This document shows positions 34,310 to 45,999 of a DNA stretch of 64,000 nt, piece by piece. Both the position numbers and the translations under genes were made by a program. Numbering within the stretch: position 1 is the stretch's first letter; each line of letters begins with the position of its first letter. Source of the stretch: Patiria pectinifera. Taxonomy: Eukaryota > Echinodermata > Asteroidea > Valvatida > Asterinidae. The notes beneath the pieces are model-generated. The model was not told the origin of the DNA. It worked only from the letters and a program-made list of their open reading frames with translations, and searched no databases. The stretch covers positions 13,108,863-13,172,862 of the forward strand of contig CM057135.1 of assembly GCA_029964075.1 (NCBI GenBank), read 5' to 3'.

Positions 34310-34490
34310 AGCTTCGCGCGGCATTCAGCAGGCGGGCCCGGGCCAGCTTGGCGCGGACGGGCTACCGTCGCTAAACTCGATCACATCTCTCGGACGCGTC
34401 GCTCAGCTGTACGTGTGTGCGTACGCGCAGCGCAGATTATAGCTAGCTCGCCCAGCTACTGCTGAATGCCACCGTGACTGGCTCGCCATC
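34310..34490 (+). promoter_or_regulatory. GC-rich leader upstream of the SAM-domain exon
   Basis: A short island of GC-rich sequence (GGCGGGCCCGGGCCAGCTTG, CGGACGCGTCGC) stands out from AT-rich surroundings directly before the ATG at 34491. It is the likely TATA-less promoter and 5' UTR of the element's second gene; no initiator is defined. Confidence 0.4.
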
Positions 34491-35719
34491 ATGTCCGACT
34501 CCGAGTCCAACTTCGTCAAGGAGAAATTAAGTGAATGGGGTCTAAAAAAGTATTCTGACTCGTTTGAAGGTAAGCATGTGGTGAAGGTAATTTAATTGAT
34601 TGAAAAGGCTGGCCTCGTTTGGCCTGCCGGGGAGCAGGCCTAGCCCTAGCTTTGACTTTTGTCATGGCCGCGCCTAGGCCTAACCATCGATGACCATGCA
34701 TGCCCGAAGTAGGCATACTGTTGTAGATTGTTATCTACGATGCCGGCCTATCATGCCTATCTGCCTATAGGCCTCATGCCTATTGCATGGAAAAACTAAG
34801 ACTAACTTAGGCTTAGCCTAGCAAGGCTATGCCAAGCCTAACTTGGCATGTCGGGACTTTTCAAAGCTGTCAAATTTAAATAGGAAGTAGGCCTAGGCCC
34901 TACTAAAACTAAGTTAAGGCTTAGAGAGCTAAAAAAACAAAACACCCTGTCATATTTCATCGACTCGTTTGTGGCCTAGGCTTCATTATGAGGATTTTCT
35001 TTGGAAAATCGTCAGTAGGCCTAGGGCAGGCTACCGCTGTAGCTTCAGTCAGAAAAAGAAAACATTCCTTTAGTCATTCCTTGCAGTTGCAGCCAAATTC
35101 ACTGAACCATATCAAACTGGCCAGTATAGAATTTTTTTAGTACAGGCCTATAAAATTGCCATGACATAAAATCTCGTGAGATATATCTCGATCTCGTAAA
35201 ATCTCGGCGCAGCTACGTCACGACTTCGAACCAAGCTGGCTGCGCTCGCTTGCCCAAGGCAAAAGTAGGCCCTACGTGGTTTATCGTCATGATCGTTAAG
35301 TATTTTGAATGGCGCTGATCATCAAATCGTATTCGTCATGATCGTAAGCTAGGTAATGTCTATTTGTTTCATACTAAGGAAAAAATGTTGCAACCTGACG
35401 CCACTTCCGCGAGTGTGTACATGTAGGCGTACAAAGTAAGACAAGTCAGAGGTCAAGAAAAGGTTTTTTTTAAGTAACGTAGCCTAGCCTAGGCTAGCTC
35501 TACTGTACTGGTCATGTCTACTGACTGAGTGGAGCGCTGGAACTTCGGTACCCTCCGTACATGCCGTACATCATGCTGTATATCATGTACATGTACATGG
35601 CGATCGTGTAGTGTAGGCATGGTAGGGCCCCTGTTTTGTTTTGATCAAATTTATACAATCAAAAACGTTTTGTTTTATTGCTCAAAAAGCACCTTTACAA
35701 ATAACTTACAAAAGTAACT

Positions 35720-36700
35720 TGGACCCAACTTATCGCCTTTTTAACATTCAGACATTTTCTGGCAATAGCAGGGGTCCAAGCTAAACCGTATCAGTCGGTC
35801 GACAGAATTCTGTCACTGACCCAAAAACCCAACATTGCCCCCAAAAAACATCAGATTTCACTCTGTGGCCCTCAAATTACTAGATACGCCACCTGAGATA
35901 TAAGTAGACATCGATGATTAAGATGGTTGTACTGAAGTTTACTTACGATCCGGATGAAAAGTGAAATTTCCCGTTCAATTCTGACTCCCCTCGCAATCGT
36001 GAATACGTTACATTTCCGACTCGTGTTTGAATTGCAATGTGCTCATGCCCACAGCGTTCATTCGGTGGTCCCCGTATACTGATTCCCTTACCGAGCGCGT
36101 GCGATGCATCGATTATGATTAGGCTGGATCACGTTTGTAAACACAAGTGCATTTCGAACGATAATAGGGAGTCGGGAAGTGGGCAGCTTTTATATGGATG
36201 GAAACCAGTTCAAGCTAGTTCACGACTCCCTTTTATTGTCGAAATGCACTTGTGTTTACAACGTGATCCAGTCTACTCATTATCATAATCAATGCATCGC
36301 GCGCTAGGTAATGGAATCGCACTCGGGATACGGGGACCTTCATAATGAATTTGGGCATGACCACATTGCAATCCAAACACAAGTCGGAAATTTAACGTGT
36401 TCACGATCGCGAGGGGATCACTCTCGGAATTGAATGGGAAATTTCAGTTTTCATCCGGATCGTAAGTAAACTCCAGTACAACTATCCTAATCATCGATGT
36501 CTACTTGTCAGATGGCGTATTTGGAGGCCGTTTGGAGGGTGATAAATCTGATAGGTTTTTTGGGCAATGTTGGGTTTTTGGGACAATGACAGAATTGTGT
36601 CGACCGACTGATGCAATTAAGCTTGGACCCTACTATCGCAAGACTATGTCCAAATGTTAAAAAGGCAATAAGTTTGGTTACACGGACTTTTTACAATCAA
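35720..36700. mobile_element. ~1-kb foldback (palindromic) element
   Basis: The left arm (about 35720-36170) and right arm (about 36210-36700) are imperfect inverse copies over their whole length. Matching pairs include ACGATCCGGATGAAAA with TTTTCATCCGGATCGT, AAACACAAGTGCATTTCG with CGAAATGCACTTGTGTTT, CAGTCGGTCGACAGAATTCT with AGAATTGTGTCGACCGACTG, and CGCCTTTTTAACATT with AATGTTAAAAAGGC. The ~40-bp centre holds TTTATATGGATGGAAACC. There is no coding sequence. It sits in the first intron of the SAMD3-like gene. Outer limits and target duplication were not resolved. Confidence 0.85.
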
Positions 36701-37623
36701 AAACAGACTTGTCTCAATTCTAATGACGTGTACCCGTTTTGGAATTTTAAACAGTTTCATGGGGTAGAAATCACAATTTTCCTGCACGGTTTGTGCCTAA
36801 TTGCGATCGATTCAGCGCGCCATGCGTGCTCACGAAACATCGCGCGGTGATCGCTATCTTTATTTTCGGGTCGCATGTTGTCGCCGCGCTGTCATCGTCA
36901 TTTTACCCCCAATTCACTCAAAAATTCAAAACCCGCCTACCCTTTATCTATGACACCTGTTTATTGAGAATGTCGCCATCTTGGTCGGTCTAATAATTTT
37001 AAAGTGGATTTTGTTCTTATAGGAACCGGGCCCTACACTACACGATCGCCCAATACATGGGCGTTTGATTTGGTACAATTTTGTGTTGCTGATCGAGGGA
37101 TGCATCAATTTAACTTTAATAATTTGATTAGAATCCCGGATTTCTTCAGAATGGCACAATGCATGCCATGCCAAATACATCTTCATAGGGTGCACACGAA
37201 GTATGAACTACAGTACAAGTTGTTCATGTTAAACCATTTACAGTGGTTCCATTTCCTTCGGAACAAACAACCTCTGAAAAAGCAAAGCTGTGTTTCTGAA
37301 ATGAAATTGTGTCTCACTGAGTTTTCAATTTTTTGTTTGTGTATATAACGTTAACTCCTATATTAATTAATAAGTTTGCTATTTTTATTTTTAAATATTT
37401 ATAGAGAATGCAGTCGACGAGGAAAATGTTGTCCTCTTGGACCCCTTTAAGGAATCCCTGAAAGAACTCATCCCACCGGTCGGACCTCGCATGAAGTTTC
37501 TCGCTGAACTCAAGGCATTTAAAGATGGGCGTCTGAAAATAACGAAGCAAGTACATGTAGGTCTACTGTTAGAATTTTACAACAAACTGCCAGAACTCAG
37601 TATATGGCCATGATACATTACCA

Positions 37624-40600
37624 TTGAAGATGGGATTTGTATGTTTTATGTGTGGACTCCGGGTTGCTGGTTATGAAGACAATTTAAAATGGCATTTGAG
37701 GCATGTGCATGGTGGAATAAACGGTGGGCTGTTTTTTTTTCTGTTGTCACTTGTGGTCAAGATGGGTGTGCGAGAACATTCCGGACTCATGTGTGCATGT
37801 TCAAAAAACATTTAATGCAGCACCACCAATTGGTTAACAATCCCTTACATGTGCATGACAGACATGAACAGGTTGGACATCAACTTGTTGAACCAGATTT
37901 GGTAGGTGACGTCGTTGAAGAAGGCATATCGGATGATGAAGACATCAATGATGGCAAGAACAACGAGGAAGAGATGTGGGATAATTTTGATGAAAAAGAA
38001 ATTCAAAGTAATTGTGCAATGCTTACTGCAAAGTTGATGTCCTCGAGCAGTATTCCTCAGTCGGCCGTAGATACTGTTGTAAGTCACACAGCAGATGTTG
38101 TAAATGATTTTGTTTCTTTCTTGGGTGATAGAACAAGGAAGTTCATTAGGTCTAAGGGAATACCACTGGAAAATGAGGATTTTCAGGCTTTAATGCAAAC
38201 ATTTAAGAGCTACCCCTTCAAGCATGTAATGACTGACTTCAGAAGACGAAAGTACTTCAACGAGCATGAATCTTTTGTCAAGCCTCAAGAGGTTATCCTT
38301 GGTGAAGGTTACTTCCCCAGAACAAACCGTTCAACTGGAAATGTTGTGCAGGCAGTGCGAAACATTACATTTCAATATATACCGGTCAAACCACTCATAA
38401 AAGTAATCCTTGAAAGTGGTGACACATGCAGCGAGTAACAGAACACAGACCACGTGAAGATGGCTTGATGGAGGATTTCATTGATGGCTCATATGCCCAG
38501 CAGGATGCATTTCTCTCAAGACAAGATGTTGTCAAGTTAATATTATATCTTGACGACTTCGAAGTTACTAACCCGTTGGGACCCAAAGCTGGGACACACA
38601 AACTTGGAGCAGTTTATTTCACTTTAGTCAGTGTGCACCCCAAATATAGGTCATCGCTTCACAATATTTACTTGCTAATGCTCTTCAGTTCCAGCGATGC
38701 AACATAATTTGGATATGATGCAGTGTTTGAGCGACTTATTAAGGATCTCAATGAGCTAGTGGAGGACGGCATGGAAATATCAACACCAACCTTTCAAGGA
38801 AATGTACGGTTTTCCATAGCTCAAGTTGCAGGAGACAATCTAGGTCTACATGCTTAATTTGGGTTCGCCGAGGTTTTACAGCTAATAACATATGTAGGTG
38901 GTGTAAAATTCATCGAGATTCATTGAGGAAAACAGTGGTTGAGCAGAAGTGCCTAATGCGCAACAAAACAAACTATGAGGAAGATGTGAACAGAAACAAC
39001 TTGAAAGAAACAGGAATAAAAAGAGAGTGTACTTTAAATAAAGTACATCACTTCCACGTAATAGACAATGTTGCTCCTGACATCATGCATGACCTCTTGG
39101 AAGGGGTCTGCCCTCTTGAACTGAAGTTGATGCTACATGAACTGATGGAACAAGGGCACTTTGATCTTGACACTTTGAATGGAAGGATTACAAGTTACAA
39201 CTATGGACCAGCTGATATGAAGAACAAACCATGTGGGTTTTTTTCTCAGCATGCACTTGCACATCCAGACGGAGCAGCTGGTCAGAAGGCAGGCCAGATG
39301 TGGTGCCTTATGAGGCACATATCAGTAATGCTAGGTGACTTAATTCTCGAGGCAATGAGCATTGGGAAATCTTGCTATTGCTGCTTGATGCCATGGATTT
39401 CATATTTGCTCCCATTGTGGGTAAAGAAGAAGCTATATTTCTGAAACACATCATCAAGGATCACCATAGTCTGTTCCAACAAGTTTTCAGGGAACGCCAC
39501 TTGAAACCAAAGCATCATTTTATGACACACTACCCAATTGCGATGCAAGCCCTCGGACCACTCAAGCAATTCTGGGTTATGAGATTTGAGGCCAAACATA
39601 ACTTCTCTAAACGGCTTGGACACATTGTCTGTAACTTCCAAAATATAGCTAAAACTCTCGCATATAGAAATCAGCTGTCACTGTGCTACAATATAATAGC
39701 CGGGAATTATACCTCTCCACAAGATGTCGAAATTGGTCGTGCGTCGTCTGTGATTCTGGCATCTCTTGATGATGCTGAATTGTTGTCACGTGGCCTCAGT
39801 GTAGCCATGTATGATGAGTTGTATGTAGCTAACTGGTGTCTGGTGTGCGGAATACATTACCAGCCTAATATGATGGTAACTGTCTCTAAAAATGAAGACA
39901 ATGATCCTTTGTTTGGCAATATACTCCGCATTTTGTATGTATTGGGCAAAGAAGTTACCTTGATGTATGAACATTGGTCGACGGTTGGCTATCACAGACA
40001 TTTCCATGCGTATCAAGCAGAGCCCAAGCAACCACAAGTGAGAGGAATCCAACCTCGTACCCAGGGTGTCGAGCAGTACGCGCCCACCACTACCTGCTCT
40101 CTCACCCTGGTATTGGATCATTTGCATGTGCAAGATTTTTGCAGACGTATGCAAATGAGGAACAGTCTGGTGCCTGGATATGCGTTACACATTAGCGTTT
40201 GTTTTTGTATGCGGTGTCTGGGGTAAAAACAGAGTCAGTATTCGTAGCAGCGCGAGCACGGCGTGAGTTACGAAAACACGATTTTTAAAATCAAACTGTT
40301 ACGATCTTATCGAGACAACATGCAGTATCATTTTTCATATTAATACGAGCAAATTAGAAAGGAAATTAGTATTTTTGAGAAGGCGTGGACGAATGATCGC
40401 GAAAACACGTACTGCACGTTGTGAATATATAGCACCAAGTATACGATAAAAACCATTACTAGCCAATTGCGGTATCCAATCAGGATACAGGAAGAAAGTT
40501 TCCTATCCAGGGTTTACTATTGGAAACGCGGTTGGAAATAAAGTAAGCACTGGGGACGAGGTTGAGAGGAATCATTTCAGTAGAAAGCTTGATTGATGTG

Positions 40601-40680
40601 TACCCCCTGCATGCTGTAAAATCATATCAACAGAGGGACAGCCAGTACTTCATTAGCACACGATACAGAGTACCATAACA
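37624..40680 (+). pseudogene. EnSpm/CACTA transposase of element 2, disrupted
   Basis: The parts in order are as follows. A C2H2 finger (CFMCGLRVAGYEDNLKWHLRH) lies at 37630-37710. After a shift at the T-run near 37730 comes CGQDGCARTFRTHVCMFKKH and an acidic region. A further shift near 38430 gives FEVTNPLGPKAGTHKLGAVY and VHPKYRSSL. A decayed stretch runs 38700-38920. Then come DIMHDLLEGVCPLELKL, LKPKHHFMTHYPIAMQ and FWVMRFEAKHNFSKRLG, the same landmarks as in element 1. The last exon is interrupted at 40050 by a MITE and resumes at 40565 with SVESLIDVYPLHAV, ending at the TAA at 40678-40680. At least three shifts plus the insertion make it inactive. The stretch 38700-38920 retains only fragments of the domain. 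Confidence 0.85.
40050..40564. mobile_element. 515-bp MITE with terminal inverted repeats and 9-bp target duplication
   Basis: It starts CAACCTCGTACCCAGGGTG and ends with the inverse pattern CACTGGGGACGAGGTTG. The identical 9-mer AGAGGAATC flanks both sides (40041-40049 and 40565-40573). It has no coding sequence of its own. The transposase frame resumes immediately after it. A 9-bp duplication fits Mutator-like elements; an 8-bp (hAT-like) reading is possible if the end is offset by one base. Confidence 0.9.
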
Positions 40681-41629
40681 GTAAACAGGTTAAAAAAAAA
40701 TACTCAACATTTTCGGGCGACAACCTTTGCATGCTTGAGTTCTAAATTGTACTGTTAATTACATGTGGCGTCATGAAATCACATGTACTGTCTTGCTTGT
40801 CTTGCACATCGATCTATCAACATTTGCATGAGTTGATACTGTCAAACCGCGCCAGTAATGTGGACAGAATAAAACTCAATATACATGTACATGGAGCCTC
40901 TAGCCAACTGTCACAAACCAAACATGCCAAATAAGACCACCCCTGTGTTTATCAATTTTAAAACAACAACTGAACCCGTCAAGCACAATTTTGTGAAAAT
41001 AATTTTTTTGTTAACTTTCAAGGTTTCTTTTATTTTATTTTCATTTGGTGAATGTTGCCATACTCCTTATGTTTTTTTTGAGTGAACGTAACCCGTTTTG
41101 CAAGGAAGTTGCACATTTGGAAAGCCTTGTATACTTGACATTAAAATGTAATTTGAAATCTTTTTATACAGGTTGAGGAAAGTAACTGTTCTGAATCAGA
41201 TTCCTCTCGGTCGTCACTGGACCAGCCAACAACCTCGGCCAAATCAGGAAACAGTTCAAAACGATGCAGGATGGATTTTGTAAGTATAAATATGTCCAAT
41301 CTGTATTGAAAATTTTAGTCAATATTGTTGTGTCTGTGCATTAAGGTCGTATCTCCTAAAATGGGTCATATGTAAAAAACGAGTTTCAGAAGACAAAAGG
41401 TTGCACGTATTTCACTTAAGATACATCCAGATGTACACACAAAGTCAAAAGGACATTGAGATACGACCTTGTTGCACAGAGCCTATATTCCCGCGAGATA
41501 CAACATTTTCTGCAGAATGGAGTAACAACCTTGTTGCACTGACACAGCGATATGTAAAAGTCTATTTTTACCCTTAAATCTAAGTTGAGATCTCAAATGT
41601 TGCAACACTGCTTTATACATCACATTTGA

Positions 41630-41830
41630 ACCCGCCAACTAATCCCATTACCTCGATGCATGGTAGAGTGGTAAGACATCTGCACTAGAAAGTAGTTGGT
41701 CGTGGGTTCAAGTGATTTTTTCCAACTTTCACTCGGGAAGTAACACGTAAAGTAAAGAGTGTTTATACGTCGGTGAAGGGCAAAACCTAATTTGATAACT
41801 AGATCAGTCGATTGTAGGACCATGCAGACC
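41630..41830 (+). mobile_element. tRNA-derived SINE or tRNA-like insertion
   Basis: An A-box-like string TGGTAGAGTGGTAAGACATC is followed about 35 nt later by GTGGGTTCAAGTG, a degraded B box, with CTGCACTAGAAAGTAGTTGG in between. Beyond it comes a non-tRNA body. It is too degenerate to be a functional tRNA. It lies directly upstream of the exon starting at 41828. Confidence 0.5.
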
Positions 41831-44800
41831 TGGATCTGAGTTCAGAAGGTGGATTGAAGACAGAAACATGAAAACCAATCCTGTTGGAAATATTGTTTTT
41901 ACTGTTTATGATATCAAGCAGATACTGGAGACGCAGAAGGGAGAAGATATTGTAGATGAAATGGCTAAAGGTTTGCTATCACACAAGGCAAGAGTTCAGG
42001 CTGTTCGTGTGTTGGTCTCCCACCTGATTCCGAATTATGGTGAAAGGTATGTTAAACCAGTTTGTCAGAATTGTTTTTTTTAATATAAACATGTCCTAAA
42101 AGATGGAGTGAATGACCTTTGTCATACAGCTTCTTAAACCAAGGAGGCCTGCCCAAAAATTCATAAGACTTGTCTTAAGGGTTCGGCTACACAATGAATG
42201 GTAGTACATGAAAGTCAATTAAACAACATTTTTTCAAAGTATACATTCATGTACAAGTAAATGTGTTTGTACCCCCCCCCACACACACACGCACCCACAC
42301 AAACAAAATCTCTTCCCCATCCCTCTCCCTTCCCTGTTATCCTAGCTGCATCCTCCATTAAGGTGGAACAAAAGAAATGAATCCATCAACAAGCATGTCA
42401 TAAACTGGTAACAATTTTTGTATTTCTTGTTTCTGTACTTTGCCTGCAGACCAACAACAGCTATCAAGACTGCGATGGCATCGGCTATTGTTCAACAGTT
42501 TCCCCTTTTGAAGGATGATGATGGTATAGGATATGTAAGTTTTGTTTTATAAATGAAACAATAACAGCCAGGCTCCCCTTCCTCAACCCAAATTGGGCAC
42601 CTTCCCTCCCCCCCCCCCCCCAACAACATTCACATACACACTACAGGCTGGCATTTGCTCGTAGATATTCTAATGTTTTCATTTGTTCGCATACAAGTAA
42701 TTATGTTGGTTTTTAATACTATTTTTCTTCTCTGTTTACACAGGAGGCTTGGTATACACCAGCGAAGGGTAAACATGGTGCCACTGGGTGTTTGGAAGAG
42801 CGCCTGAGGAATGTGCGGAAGCGTATGAAGGACCGTGGCCAAAAAGGACCCACAGCTAGCAATACTTTGAGTTCGGCTTCTCACTCCTCACTGCAGAGCA
42901 CAGTAAACCTCACGTTTGCCACAGGTTGGATTTTTTTTAATTTGAATATCAGCAGATTACAAGCAAGAACAGTGTGTGTATAAATATCTTTAAGCAAACT
43001 TAAAGGGGCACTAGGTCCTGAAATCCCCGAAAATGTTATGTTTTGGATTGTTTACTTAGCCTATTTCAAACATCTTGTTGAAAGGAAACCAACCTAATGT
43101 CTTACCGTTCCCGAGAAAAGACGAAAAAAGACCGCTTGTTTACATCGGACATGACGGAGTACGAATACGTTTTTCGTGTCGTTCTCAGTGTACGCTATAC
43201 ACGTTGTGTGTCTCGGGAATGAACCGTCACCAATGCAAAAAAATATTGTGGTTTCTTCAACGTCCGCGAAAGGCGAACACTTTACGCGTACGAATGAAAT
43301 CACAACTAACATCCAAACAGCTCAAATTTATGGGGTCACAAAAGTGGACCCCGAAATTCGTTCTCGCATGCATTATACAGGAATAACACAAAAACGCCCA
43401 GTTTTGAAAGGATAGTTGTGTGGATGTTTATATCCTACTTTTAAATGTTATTTCCGATTATCATCATCTCGTTCAAAGCGCGTTTTGTAGCCCAATTGGG
43501 CTCTTCCAGGACCTAGTGTCCCTTTAAATCATTGACACTGAGCGGTTCATCCATAGCAACAAAAGTGTGGCATAAACCTGGATCTGTCTCTCATGTCCCT
43601 TCACCGAGTGCATTGGCAGAGCAAAGATTGGAATTTCAAATTGTTCTTACTGAAGAAGTTGTGAAGATTATAAAGTTGTATGCATTATTTAGGGCAACGC
43701 AAAACTAATTGTAGTAGAATTCTATCTTGTCATAAATGATTGAATGTATTTGAATTATTCGGGGTTATATTCATCAGATGGTGTGACGTCAGATGATGAT
43801 AAAAAAATGACAACGTCGCTAAAGCACAACACGGAGCCTCGATCTCAAGTGGTGCAGTACATGGCAAAAACTTCCAAGTCAAAAGCGGTGTATGTTCGGG
43901 TGCACCCTAAAGCATCTGTGGCTGACATCATTGGGTTGTATCCACGCCTGATGGACATCCAAGTAATGGTAAATGTTATCTTTTATCTCCAGCAAGTTAA
44001 CAGATTTACATTAACATTGGCCAAGCATCAAACTTGGAAAGATTTCCATATATACGAAGTTCACTCAACACCCTGTGTACAAACCCTATGAGATTGGACT
44101 GAAAAATTCTAAGTGTTTTCTAACAAAATGCTTGTATTTTCTCACTGCTCAAATTGACTTTGATGACATGAAATTGCTCTCTGGGGGCTTGTTAGTCAAT
44201 ACAGAGGAAAATTAGTGAACTTCGTATATGGAAATCTTTCCTCAAACTTTTTAAACTGTTTACGGGTGTGCTTTATTCAATTACAGTAATTCTTTCTGAC
44301 TTTCCCCCCATTTTTCCTCTAATAGATCGAGCAAGATTTCCGCCTTATGCTGCCATCTGCTACAGACAAGCTGTTCCTGGGATTCTGTTTATAATGGAAT
44401 ACTGCAGTATGCTGACACCCAGAACAATTGGCGCCTGTACTTACGTGTGGAATCACCAACATCGGGTACAGAACTCATTTCACATGTATCGAGCTAGTAT
44501 TAATCTTTCTTTCAGTATTTGCCCAATGTAGGATCATTTTCCAAGTTATTGTAATTGAGTTGAATGCATGATTGTTATCAACACAATTATTCCATTCTAT
44601 TGTGATTCCCAAATCCAGAGAAACATACAATTGAAACGTACCAAAGTCTCAGCGGGCCAAGTTATATCATTGCTTCTAGCACAGTGGACAATACATAACC
44701 CTGTAAACAGTTGATCACTTCCATACAAAAAAAAAATGTTTCCTGGGTCTGTTTCTTTATTTTTTTTTATCTTTCCTTGTTAGACAGCATACCTTGTCCA

Positions 44801-45999
44801 AAATAAGACATTCACCGTGCCTACATATTTGAAAAGTTGATGCAAGGTTCTTTTGCATTATTCTATCCTGTTGAACATTTAGTCAGTGAGCAGATGTTTG
44901 TCTGCACTTCCAATGATGCAATGTTTATTTGACCATCCTCTCTGAACTTATAAAATGGAAACTTATTCTCATTGACAGATGATGCTCGGAAGAACCTTGC
45001 GTTCTTGGTGTTCCCCTGTATCCTGCCCACTGGGGTTCAATGTGTGCAGGGGAAAACATCACGCTGCAGCATAGAAGACGCCATGCGTTCATTTGTCGAT
45101 TGCCAACCAGTAAGTGCAAAATTGTTTTCAATTGAAATTGTTTTCAATGTTGAAGTGAACTAGCCAGCAACTTTGAGACTAGGACTTGGGGCTATAGTTA
45201 ATAGCAGGCTAAAAATAGTTAGCCTGCTCGTGGTCCATTTCGCAATCCTGGAAAAGGATTGAAGGAAGAAGTCTTGAGCAAAGACTTTTGCTCTGAAGAA
45301 GTCTTTGCTAAAGACGCAGTATATCAGGTCTCTCTAACTTTTTTGGTTTGTATATTTCGGGTCAATCCAGTCAGTGATCAGTTTGCAGCAGTTAAATATT
45401 TTTAATGCAAGAATGTTAGATTGTATCGTGAATACTTATCATTTAGGAACTATTATGGGAAATAAAATCAAAAACTGTCAACTATATTTAGACTTGCACT
45501 TGTTTTGCCTGTCTTTTTGCCATTCTCATTTCAAATTGATATGCCTGAAGCATGATATAAACCCAGTGAGGTGATAGTTATTGGTGCTTAGGTATATTAT
45601 ACTTTAAACTGTTAACCTGGAACTCATCTTTCTCTTTTAACAAAGATTGGAACCAACATTCCAACCTTCTTGGAAAAGGAGCAGCAAAAGCAGCCATTCG
45701 TACTGCTATTGGGTAATGTTCTGAGCCCAGAGCAGGTGTTTGTCGTAGTGGAGCTCAAGGTCATTGAGGAACCATCCCTCATCAAAGCTCTGGATGTGTG
45801 TTTCAAGTTATTCTACGTTCTCGATTTATCATACCCATGGCAGAGCCTGTCTACCTGGGAGTTTTTTTCAGAAGGCCTTCTACGGCCTTGGCAGAGGTAA
45901 AGGTAAAGTGACAACATCCTGTGCCATCCGCTCTCTGCGAATGTTTCTAAATACTCAATTGAAGAATTAAAGCTTAATTGACATATCGCCATTTGCGAG

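Larger units (their letters stand above)
34491..45970 (+). pseudogene. SAMD3-like protein gene of EnSpm element 2 (spliced, decayed)
   Basis: Readable exons: 34491-34569, 37405-37549, 41172-41279, 41828-42046, 42450-42534, 42744-42924, 43778-43968, 44326-~44465, 44979-45109 and 45646-45970. All have usable GT/AG borders except where damaged. The first two encode a SAM domain (SEWGLKKYSDSFE joined across the intron to ENAVDEENVVLLD and LKELIPPVGPRMKFL). Later exons carry FRRWIEDRN, IVDEMAKGLLSHKARVQA, YTPAKGKHGATGCLEERLRN, VHPKASVADIIGLYPRLM, LVFPCILPTGVQCVQGKTSR and LSYPWQSLSTWEFF. There are frameshifts near 44390 and in the T7 run near 45862. SAM domains mediate protein-protein contacts. The family is known as a transposon-borne relative of SAMD3; a DNA-binding accessory role is inference. 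The transposase lies inside the intron between the second and third exons. Confidence 0.7.

Noticed and set aside
41640..41720. tRNA gene on the plus strand
   Set aside because: The B box is degenerate, no cloverleaf can be formed, and a non-tRNA tail follows.
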